From: a virus
Length of the DNA stretch: 64,000 nucleotides
Direction: 5' to 3' (one strand)
IMG/VR virus record: IMGVR_UViG_3300023184_004234
Coordinates: 1-64,000 of that record
This document shows positions 56,084 to 63,968 of this stretch, one piece after another (position 1 is the stretch's first letter; every line of letters starts with the position of its first letter). The notes beneath the pieces were generated by a model. The model was not told the DNA's origin. It did not search any database and saw only the letters and a program-made list of their open reading frames with translations. The translations under genes and the position numbers were made by a program.

Positions 56084-56625
56084 GTTCACCAGAATATACA
56101 CCATACAAAGATGCTTTAACGGAAGCAATGAAAAATTTAGCAGAATTAGAAGATTCTGTTTTTATTGGTCAACAAATTGTTTATCAAGGCAATCCTATGA
56201 GTACAACGTTAGGATTTGTGCCAAAAGATAAAATGATTGAAGTTCCTGTAATGGAAGAATCTCAAATGGGAATGAGTTTAGGAATGGCAATGGCAGGTAA
56301 AAGAGTTATTACGTTCTATCCTCGTTGGGATTTTATTATTTGTGCGGCAAATCAATTAATAAATCACGTCGATAAAATTGGTATAATGAGTGAAGGTAAA
56401 TGGAAACCAAACTTAATTATTAGATTAGGTAAAGGTAGTGATAAACCAATTGATCCAGGTCATCAACATAGAGGAAATTATTTTGAAGAGTTTAAATCTT
56501 TATGTAAAAATATAGAATTCCACGATTTAAAAACACCTACTGATATTGAATTGGCCTACAAATATGCAACCAAAGAAGGTGGTATTCATATATTAGTAGA
56601 ATATCCAGAATTATATTATGCTTAA
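56080..56625 (+). CDS. Thiamine-diphosphate enzyme, E1-beta/transketolase Pyr-domain subunit
   Basis: A 181-residue protein equal to the pyrimidine-binding domain of E1-beta/transketolase: EAMKNLAELEDSVFIGQQI, VPVMEESQMGMSLGMAMAGK (with the Glu that activates ThDP) and VITFYPRWDFIICAANQLIN. Cellular E1-beta proteins continue with a C-terminal domain of about 140 residues; this one stops right after the Pyr domain. Its PP-domain partner is at 48948. A minimal two-chain enzyme without the C-terminal domain is a notable reduction. It overlaps the next gene by 8 bases. Confidence 0.83.
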   Translation: MSSPEYTPYKDALTEAMKNLAELEDSVFIGQQIVYQGNPMSTTLGFVPKDKMIEVPVMEESQMGMSLGMAMAGKRVITFYPRWDFIICAANQLINHVDKIGIMSEGKWKPNLIIRLGKGSDKPIDPGHQHRGNYFEEFKSLCKNIEFHDLKTPTDIELAYKYATKEGGIHILVEYPELYYA

Positions 56626-57982
56626 TTTGGTATTTGATAAATGGAGCGTAGAAGGTTACATTCCAAATGGTATGGATGAGGCATTAGTAAATTACATAAT
56701 GTTTAATTATCAAAAAGATGAAGATACCTATAATCATTTGCCAAACGCTTTAGAAAAAACATTTGGAAAAGATTTTAATATTTGGAATGATTTATTTGGA
56801 ATAATATTAAGTAAAAATTTAATAAAATGTATACCATACACATCAAATAAAAAAGATTGGGTATATGTAATTGAACCATGGGGACATTTATCTTATTCTT
56901 GTAATTTATTTGTAGATGAAAGAGGTGGTGGATATAGAAATTTTTTCAAAAATATTCCTGAAAAAATAAAAAAAGATATCAATGATGACAATGGAAAACT
57001 TGTAATAAATTATTCACATGAAGGATGGGTAAACGATTGGCTTTTAAAAAATTTATATTTAGGAATAAAAAATAATGGAATATCAACAAAAAATTCTATT
57101 TTAATATTAAATGATTTTAATTTAGAAAAAAAAGTTAATAAGTTTATTTTAGAAAATGGAATAGATAAAGAAACATTTCCTAAAATAATAAATTATAGTT
57201 ATTATATACCATTTTCTTCTTTTTATTTTTATAACAAATATAAAGAATTTGATACTGCTAAATATTTTAAAAACAAAACTCATAAATTTTTATTTTTAAA
57301 TAGAAGATTAGAAGTACATAAATTAGAAGTATTATTACAACTATATGAAAATATAAAAAATGAAAGTATTATATCATATGATAAAACATTAATATCCGAT
57401 GACGTATTATTTGAATTTACAACAAATTTTGAATTAAAAAATAAATTTGATTCCATTCCCAATAAATCAATTGCAGATATAGAAAACATAAAAGATGTTA
57501 ATGGGTATAAAGATGAAAACTCAGAACTATATGAAAAATCATTATTTAGTATTGTAACTGAAACTAATTTTTATAATGATAATGATTTTATAAGTGAAAA
57601 GATTTTTAAACCATTATGGCATATGCAACCATTTATTGTAATAGGTAGACCATATATGTTAAAATATTTAAAAGAACTAGGGTTTAAAACATTTGATTGG
57701 TTAATAGATGAAACATACGATACAATAGAAGATAATAATACTAGAATGAAATTAATTATAACTGAAATTGAAAAATTAAACAAAATGGATTTCAACTTAT
57801 TAAAAGAAAAAATTCATAATAGTTATGATATATTAGAACATAATAGAAATGTTATATTAAACATTGGGAATAATATATCTGAAATTGAATATACATTATT
57901 ATCTAATTTGAATAAATTTAATGAGATTAGGTATTTAGACCTAATAAAAAATATAAACTATGAAAAAGGCAATTTGGTGTAG
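56618..57982 (+). CDS. Glycosyltransferase-like protein of the 'PNG' paralogue family (C)
   Basis: A 454-residue paralogue: MLNLVFDKWSVEGYIPNGMD at the start, LVINYSHEGWVNDWL, KFLFLNRRLEVHKLEVLLQL, FSIVTETNFYNDNDFISEKI, MQPFIVIGRPYMLKYLKELG and DETYDTIEDNNTRM. It is the clearest representative of the family and closest to 51031. The presumed GT-B nucleotide-sugar site is in the C-terminal third. It overlaps the next gene by 23 bases. Confidence 0.63.
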   Translation: MLNLVFDKWSVEGYIPNGMDEALVNYIMFNYQKDEDTYNHLPNALEKTFGKDFNIWNDLFGIILSKNLIKCIPYTSNKKDWVYVIEPWGHLSYSCNLFVDERGGGYRNFFKNIPEKIKKDINDDNGKLVINYSHEGWVNDWLLKNLYLGIKNNGISTKNSILILNDFNLEKKVNKFILENGIDKETFPKIINYSYYIPFSSFYFYNKYKEFDTAKYFKNKTHKFLFLNRRLEVHKLEVLLQLYENIKNESIISYDKTLISDDVLFEFTTNFELKNKFDSIPNKSIADIENIKDVNGYKDENSELYEKSLFSIVTETNFYNDNDFISEKIFKPLWHMQPFIVIGRPYMLKYLKELGFKTFDWLIDETYDTIEDNNTRMKLIITEIEKLNKMDFNLLKEKIHNSYDILEHNRNVILNIGNNISEIEYTLLSNLNKFNEIRYLDLIKNINYEKGNLV

Positions 57983-58772
57983 AGGATGCTCATTTACATT
58001 TGGAGAAGGATTACAATATTTTTCAGAATTACCTTCGGTAAATATACCGGATGAACAATATTGGGATTCAAAATATTTAACAAATGCACAATATCAATTT
58101 ATTAGATATAATAGATATTCAAAATTATTAGCAGATAAATTAAATACAATTGATATAAATGGTTCATTAAATGGTGGTACAAATGCAACCATATATAACG
58201 CATTAAAAAGATTATTATCACCAAAATATTCAAATAATAATTCTCCATATTTGGATGAACACTATATTGAGTTAAATGAAATTGGTTTAATAGTAATTCA
58301 ATTTACAGATTTATTTAGAGAACATATCAAAATAGATGACATATTATACGAACCAGCTAGTAAATATAAAGATAAATTTGATTGGATAGAAACAGTTTCT
58401 AAAACAATTACGTTTGAAACTTTTGTAGAAAAAGTAGCGGAAAAAACGATAAAAGAATTTGAAATATTATTAAAAGAAATACAAGAAAAAAATCCAGATG
58501 TAATAATTAGAGTATTTAATTGGTTTCCAGAAACGGATAATGCTATTAGAAACAATGAATATTTTAAAGATAAACTTTTAAAATTTGAAATAGATGGAAA
58601 AACGTATAATAATTTTAAAGACATGATATATGGAAAGCATGGGTTGACAATTGAAGAAACTTTTTATCCAAAATGTGGACACGACCAACATTTTAATTTA
58701 ATTGGTCAAAAATTAATAACAGATACTATTTATGCTAGTATAAAAGATGAATGGGAAGAAAAATATAAATAA
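57960..58772 (+). CDS. SGNH/GDSL-like protein (paralogue B)
   Basis: A 270-residue paralogue of 54893, starting MKKAIWCRGCSFTFGEGLQY. The usual GDS is G9-C10-S11, keeping the Ser but replacing the Asp by Cys. The C-terminal GHDQHFNLIGQKL supplies the Asp-x-x-His region. It lacks the coiled-coil tail of its paralogue. It is the last gene of the glycan block. Whether it is enzymatically active is uncertain because of the Asp-to-Cys change. Confidence 0.62.
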   Translation: MKKAIWCRGCSFTFGEGLQYFSELPSVNIPDEQYWDSKYLTNAQYQFIRYNRYSKLLADKLNTIDINGSLNGGTNATIYNALKRLLSPKYSNNNSPYLDEHYIELNEIGLIVIQFTDLFREHIKIDDILYEPASKYKDKFDWIETVSKTITFETFVEKVAEKTIKEFEILLKEIQEKNPDVIIRVFNWFPETDNAIRNNEYFKDKLLKFEIDGKTYNNFKDMIYGKHGLTIEETFYPKCGHDQHFNLIGQKLITDTIYASIKDEWEEKYK

Positions 58773-58789
58773 AAAATTAAACAATTAAT

Positions 58790-58909
58790 ATGATAAGTTT
58801 ATTTAAGAAATTGAAAAGTTTATATAAAACTTGGAAATTAAAAAGAGAGTTCAAAAAGAAAATAAAAGAACTAAGAAAAAGAGACCCATTTATCTATAAG
58901 AACGTTTAG
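58790..58909 (+). CDS. 39-residue basic phage protein
   Basis: ATG 58790 to TAG 58907-58909 encodes a small, strongly basic helical peptide (MISLFKKLKSLYKTWKLK at the start; RKRDPFIYKNV at the end) with over a third Lys/Arg. It sits alone in a 150-base interval between the glycan block and the large fusion gene, on the same strand and in good context (A-rich leader). It may bind nucleic acid or membrane; no family certain. Confidence 0.6.
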   Translation: MISLFKKLKSLYKTWKLKREFKKKIKELRKRDPFIYKNV

Positions 58910-58912
58910 TGT

Positions 58913-58921
58913 ATATTTATA
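58913..58921 (+). promoter_or_regulatory. ATATTTATA motif, putative late promoter
   Basis: The motif ends only 3 bases before ATG 58925, right after the small basic gene. With a -10-like role the transcript would have no leader or start inside the ATG; no alternative in-frame ATG is near, so leaderless translation or another role of the motif must be considered. Confidence 0.45.
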
Positions 58922-58924
58922 CTT

Positions 58925-61900
58925 ATGGAATTAGCTAATTTTATTGTTGAGGCTGTTTTAAAACAGGCCGTTACAGACAAAATTGTAGTGTATGGTGGGC
59001 GTTTCCAACCATTTCACAAAGGTCATAAAAAAGTTTATGATGCATTGGTATCAAAATTTGGTTCTAAAAATGTATATATTGCAACATCCGATGTGCAAGA
59101 TGGTGATAAATCTCCATTATCATTTAACGATAAGAAAGAAATTGCAACTAAATTATTTGGAATACCATCTTCAAAGTTTGTAAAAGTAAAACAACCATAT
59201 CAACCGGTAGAAATATTGAGAGGATATGATGATACAACTACTGCATTGATTGTAGCGGTTGGTGAAAAAGATGATAGTAGATTGGGTGGTAATTATTTCA
59301 AACCATATACAAACGATAAAAATTTAAAAGGATATGCAGTTAATGCATATGTTTATTCAGCGTTACCTTCTAATTCATTTGGTGCAACGGATGTTAGAAA
59401 TATGTTCCGTAACAATAGAATGGGTGGTGAAAGAAAACAAAAAGAATTTGAAAAGTTTTTTGGTAAATTTGATAAAGCAATTTATACTAAATTAATTACA
59501 AAATTAAATGAAGGTGTAGATACTGATAATAATATACCAGGTGGAAAAGCAGATGATTTAACGTTGGTAGATATTGCAAAGAAATGGGCAGGGGATTACT
59601 ACGATTACAAAAACGTATTAGATACCGTAAAACAAGAACTAAAACGAGGTATTAAGATTGAATTAGAACATACATCTGATATTAAAATCGCAGCTGAAAT
59701 AGCTAAAGACCATTTAGCAGAAAAACTTACATATTATCGTGATTTACATAATATAGAAAAAGGTATGTATCAACCACACAATCCAATAAAAGAAGCAAGT
59801 GCAGCAGGTAGTGGGTATGATGAAAAAACATTAGACCAATTAGTAGATAATCCTGATACTGGTGAGAAAGTAAAAGTTCGTTCAGCACTAAATTACGATA
59901 AAAACCATCCATCGTATAGAGCAGCGATGGCATTAGTTGGTAAAAGTGGTGCACAATCACAACCACCCGCAAATAGAAATGCCGGCGGACCAATGACGGG
60001 TGCAAATAATAAAGTTGGAGCAAAACCAACACCTGGCGCAAATAATCAAAATGGTACAAATAGTACAAACAAAACACAAAAACCATTAGATAAACCATTA
60101 ACTAATCCTGCACAAGCTCAAGAAAAACCACAGCAACCACAACCACAACAAAAGAAACCAGCTCCAATGAATCAAACGGCTCCGGTTGATGATAAAGGAA
60201 ATGTGGCAGGCACATCAATTAAAGTAAAGCCTACATTAGATGAGATTCCACCTAAATTTAAAGAAGAAGTAAATACAAAAATTACAGGTTTAGCAAAACA
60301 TTTTGATGAAGATAAAAAACAAGCAACTGAAAAAGTATTACAACGTAGAGGTTTAAAATCAAAAGATGAAGTTAAACCAGAAGAAATGGAAGACTTTAAA
60401 AAAGAAGTAGATTCAAAAAGAGAACCCACATATAATCTTTGTGATATATCTGTTCCAGGTACTAACTTATATTGTAATGGAAATAAAGGAATTCCTCGTA
60501 AAAAAATGCCACAATTCAAAGGTAAGCCACAACCTGGTTCACAAGCTGAAAAAGATTTAGAAGCAGAAAAAAAAGCAGGTAAAGCAAAACCGGATGCGGA
60601 AGAAATAAATGGTGAAAAACTATATGCAAAAATGTTGGAAGATAAGGGTATTAAAGTAACAAATACAGAAGTACCTGCAGAATCATTAAAAGCAACTCAA
60701 ACAGAATTAGTTGGTGATAAAGTATTAGGAATGGAAGCGGGATTAGAAGCAGACCCAACAAATCCAAATCTAACTGCGCCGCTTTATGTAAGTAAAGATG
60801 GATATGTAATTGATGGACACCATAGATGGGCAGCAATTACATCATATAATATAAAACATCCAGAAGCACCAATTCCATTAAAAGTAATGATTGTTGACCA
60901 GGATATTGATACCGCAATTCAGTCAGCAAATGATTTTGCAAATGAATATGGTGTGGCCACCAAATCTGGACAAGAAGCAGGACCTGGTTCAGATACAAAT
61001 AAAGAAACACCTGCAAGTGGAGTTCAACCAACAAAAGGTTCAACTGATGCAAAATCAGCAGGGATTGGAAAGGTAGCAACTAAAGCAGTTCAAAATCCAA
61101 AAGTTTTAGCAAGAACAATCAAACATAATATTTCAAAATGGTCCGATAAAGAAAAACAATTTTTTAGAGGTAATCAACATAAAGCAAATTCACCGGCTAG
61201 AAGAAGTATTGGTGAAGCAATTAGTAATAAAGTAAAATCAATTGTACCTTCTGTTAAAAAGGAAATGGCACATTTGGGACATACGTTTCAGCATGCAGGT
61301 GAAGGAATTTCAAATTTATTTCAAGGTAAACCAATAAGTGATAAAGAAAAAGATGCATTTAAAACATTAGGTAAAACTATCGCTATGAGTGCAGTGGGTG
61401 TAGCATTGGGTGGTGGTTTAGGACATGGTGTTGGAATGTTAATGAAGCATTTAGGTGGGCATTTAGCAGAACATTTAGTTGCAGAAATAGCAATTGGTGG
61501 TATTGGTAAAGCAGCTATATTTGCAGGAACTGAATTAGATGGTGATAATGACAAATATGTTGAGTGGTTTACATTGTATTTTGCTAAAGAAATGAAAGAA
61601 GGTAAAATTCCATTAGAAGTTTGGGATAGTGCAGTGCAAGATTATAATAGAGACAAAGAAGATGGTAAATTAGATGGTGATACAAATACGGTAGCAGAAG
61701 TAATTACTGAAATGAGTACAAATGATGTTCATTTTAAACATATAATGAAACATTATAAAACATCTAAGTTTGCAAAAAGAATAAATATGTATCTTTTTGG
61801 AAAACCGAATATACCAAATTCATCTAGTAATGTAGCTAGAGAACTTAGAAATATGAATTATGATGAAATAACTCAAATGGAAAAAGAACTCAATATTACT

Positions 61901-63274
61901 GATATGGATGAAGATATCAATGTAAAAGTTGATAAAGGTGATGTGGTTTTAACTGGTAAATTTAAAAATAAAAAAACAGTTGTAAAAGATATTAGTAAAG
62001 ACCAACACGGAATGCCAACAATCAATGGTAGACAAGCAACCACATTCAGAAAAGTAGAAGAAGGTATTATAAACGAAGGTGGTGCGTATGGGCATATGAA
62101 TCATCCATTTGATGTTAGAATGAATTTATCATTTGGTGATTTAAAAGCAATTGTAAATAATGCATTAGATGGTAATTTAGGTGTGGTTAGAGAAAAAACC
62201 GATGGACAAGCATTAGCTATAAGTTGGAAGAATGGTAGATTGATATCGGCAAGAAATAAAGGACACTTAGCAAACGCCGGAGCAAATGCAATGGATATTA
62301 ATGGTGTAGCAACTAAGTTCGGTGGTAGAGGTGGACTAACCGATGCATATAATTTTGCAATGAAAGATTTGGAAAATGCAATTAGAGGATTATCACAGGC
62401 ACAAAAAGATAAAATATTTAAAGAAGGTAAAGTATTTGTAAACTTAGAAGTAATATGGCCCACATCAGTTAACGTTATTCCTTACAATCAAGCACTTTTA
62501 GTTTTTCATAATGCAGTTGAATATAATGAAGCAGGAAATCCAATCGGTAAAGTAGATGGAGCAGAGAGTGTATTAGGTGGAATGTTAAAACAAATCAATG
62601 CACATGTTCAATCTAAATACACAATACAAGGACCTCCGATTGTAAAATTACCTAAAACAAAAGAATTAAGTTCTCAAAAAGGTAAGTTCAAAGGAATGAT
62701 TTCAAAACTACAATCTGAATTTGGATTAACAGATAAAGATGGTGTAGCAGATTATCATCAAGCGTGGTGGGAAAACTTTATAGTTAATTCAAAAAAGAAA
62801 ATATCAGCATTAGAAAAGGCAGGTTTAGTTAAGAGATGGGCGTTTGATGATAAAAGTATGAGAGTAGGTGATATCAAAGATGATAAAGCAAGAGCATGGG
62901 CAGACGGAATAGATAAAGGACCTAAAACTACTATTATGAGTGGCAATCTTAGAAAGTTTGAAGATATTTTCTTAGGAGTTGGTGCGGAGGTATTATCATT
63001 TATGAGTTCAGTATTAACTGCACAACCAGATAAAGCATTACAATCAATGAGAGCTGAATTAGAATCTAGTGCTAATCAAATTATGAATGGTGGAACTATA
63101 ACTCAAATAAAAAAATTAGAAAAAGAATTGAGTAGATTAAATGCAATTGGTGGGTTTGAAAAAATTGTACCGAGTGAAGGAATCGTATTTAGTTACAAAG
63201 GAAACGCTTATAAATTAACGGGAGCATTCGCACCTTTGAACCAAATTTTAGGAATTTTTAAGTTTAGCCGATAA
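58925..63274 (+). CDS. Multidomain protein: cytidylyltransferase-like + ParB-like + ligase-like nucleotidyltransferase (DUF6267-like)
   Basis: A 1449-residue protein. Residues 18-190 are an HIGH-type nucleotidylyltransferase (GGRFQPFHKGH, H31 and H34), the NMNAT/NadM/cytidylyltransferase fold. Residues 300-600 are a low-complexity Pro/Gln/Lys linker. About 590-690 is a ParB/Srx-like domain with YVIDGHHRWAAI. About 810-870 is a Gly/Ala-rich hydrophobic segment (AMSAVGVALGGGLGHGVGML). Residues about 1065-1449 show covalent-nucleotidyltransferase motifs: motif I E-K1091-x-D-G, a later VFVNLEVIWP, motif IV-like EGIVF near 1418 and motif V-like YKLTG. This end resembles RNA/DNA ligases and the phage family I know as DUF6267. 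It could join or cap nucleic acids or modify NAD. The size suggests a virion or replication-associated protein. Confidence 0.75.
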   Translation: MELANFIVEAVLKQAVTDKIVVYGGRFQPFHKGHKKVYDALVSKFGSKNVYIATSDVQDGDKSPLSFNDKKEIATKLFGIPSSKFVKVKQPYQPVEILRGYDDTTTALIVAVGEKDDSRLGGNYFKPYTNDKNLKGYAVNAYVYSALPSNSFGATDVRNMFRNNRMGGERKQKEFEKFFGKFDKAIYTKLITKLNEGVDTDNNIPGGKADDLTLVDIAKKWAGDYYDYKNVLDTVKQELKRGIKIELEHTSDIKIAAEIAKDHLAEKLTYYRDLHNIEKGMYQPHNPIKEASAAGSGYDEKTLDQLVDNPDTGEKVKVRSALNYDKNHPSYRAAMALVGKSGAQSQPPANRNAGGPMTGANNKVGAKPTPGANNQNGTNSTNKTQKPLDKPLTNPAQAQEKPQQPQPQQKKPAPMNQTAPVDDKGNVAGTSIKVKPTLDEIPPKFKEEVNTKITGLAKHFDEDKKQATEKVLQRRGLKSKDEVKPEEMEDFKKEVDSKREPTYNLCDISVPGTNLYCNGNKGIPRKKMPQFKGKPQPGSQAEKDLEAEKKAGKAKPDAEEINGEKLYAKMLEDKGIKVTNTEVPAESLKATQTELVGDKVLGMEAGLEADPTNPNLTAPLYVSKDGYVIDGHHRWAAITSYNIKHPEAPIPLKVMIVDQDIDTAIQSANDFANEYGVATKSGQEAGPGSDTNKETPASGVQPTKGSTDAKSAGIGKVATKAVQNPKVLARTIKHNISKWSDKEKQFFRGNQHKANSPARRSIGEAISNKVKSIVPSVKKEMAHLGHTFQHAGEGISNLFQGKPISDKEKDAFKTLGKTIAMSAVGVALGGGLGHGVGMLMKHLGGHLAEHLVAEIAIGGIGKAAIFAGTELDGDNDKYVEWFTLYFAKEMKEGKIPLEVWDSAVQDYNRDKEDGKLDGDTNTVAEVITEMSTNDVHFKHIMKHYKTSKFAKRINMYLFGKPNIPNSSSNVARELRNMNYDEITQMEKELNITDMDEDINVKVDKGDVVLTGKFKNKKTVVKDISKDQHGMPTINGRQATTFRKVEEGIINEGGAYGHMNHPFDVRMNLSFGDLKAIVNNALDGNLGVVREKTDGQALAISWKNGRLISARNKGHLANAGANAMDINGVATKFGGRGGLTDAYNFAMKDLENAIRGLSQAQKDKIFKEGKVFVNLEVIWPTSVNVIPYNQALLVFHNAVEYNEAGNPIGKVDGAESVLGGMLKQINAHVQSKYTIQGPPIVKLPKTKELSSQKGKFKGMISKLQSEFGLTDKDGVADYHQAWWENFIVNSKKKISALEKAGLVKRWAFDDKSMRVGDIKDDKARAWADGIDKGPKTTIMSGNLRKFEDIFLGVGAEVLSFMSSVLTAQPDKALQSMRAELESSANQIMNGGTITQIKKLEKELSRLNAIGGFEKIVPSEGIVFSYKGNAYKLTGAFAPLNQILGIFKFSR

Positions 63275-63281
63275 AAATATA

Positions 63282-63289
63282 TACTTATA
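63282..63289 (+). promoter_or_regulatory. Degenerate TACTTATA motif, possible promoter
   Basis: One mismatch from TATTTATA, 16 bases before ATG 63306, in the same position relative to a gene start as the exact motifs. Weak on its own. Confidence 0.3.
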
Positions 63290-63305
63290 TATAAAGTTAC
63301 AATTT

Positions 63306-63968
63306 ATGTTAATTAAGAGCAAAGGTAATAAGGATAAGAAGACATGGATGCATCCAAGTAGAAAAAAGATTTTGGATGTGATGCATGGTAGAGAAAGTGG
63401 AAACGCAATTGTTGGTTGGGATAAGGCAAAAGAAAAGAAAGAAGTTGGAGATAGATGGTTTGATGTGAATGGTAAAGAGTGGGAACAACATGAAGGATTT
63501 AAAATAGCGGTTACTCAATATGATGAAGCAAGAGCATATTTAGATACGTTAACTACTTGTAAATCCAAAGAATGTAAAACTGGAAATCCAAAGGGAGCTA
63601 ATTTAAGATTTATTAAACAAAGTGGATATTGTATTAATTGTTTAGTAGAAAGAGAGGCAAAACTTAGATTAGAAGGTATTTATAAGAACTATGAGTATTG
63701 GAAAATGAACTCAAAGGCATTAGGAACAATTAAAGATGACTTAGCTAGATTTGAACAAGCTAGAAAAGATGCAGACACAGTTCCTACTATTGTAAACGAA
63801 GATGGTAGTATTGAAAAGTGGAGTATCGATGGTGATATTGAAAAAGTAAAAAGAGATTTAGATTCAGATATAGCTGGTCTAAACGAATTAATAATAACAT
63901 TCCAAGCCGCAGTAGATGAGGATTGGGAAATAATAAAGGAGAAATATAATGAAATTTTCAACGATTAA
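63306..63968 (+). CDS. Cys-rich phage protein of unknown function
   Basis: A 220-residue protein. Residues about 84-115 contain CKSKECKTG and, after a Gly-rich turn, YCINCLVERE, four or more cysteines spaced like a zinc ribbon. The flanks are helical and charged, with a coiled-coil-like C-terminal half (IEKVKRDLDSDIAGLNELI). It lies after the large fusion gene and overlaps the next start by 20 bases. Similar small zinc-ribbon proteins are common in T4-like phages but I cannot name it. Confidence 0.7.
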   Translation: MLIKSKGNKDKKTWMHPSRKKILDVMHGRESGNAIVGWDKAKEKKEVGDRWFDVNGKEWEQHEGFKIAVTQYDEARAYLDTLTTCKSKECKTGNPKGANLRFIKQSGYCINCLVEREAKLRLEGIYKNYEYWKMNSKALGTIKDDLARFEQARKDADTVPTIVNEDGSIEKWSIDGDIEKVKRDLDSDIAGLNELIITFQAAVDEDWEIIKEKYNEIFND

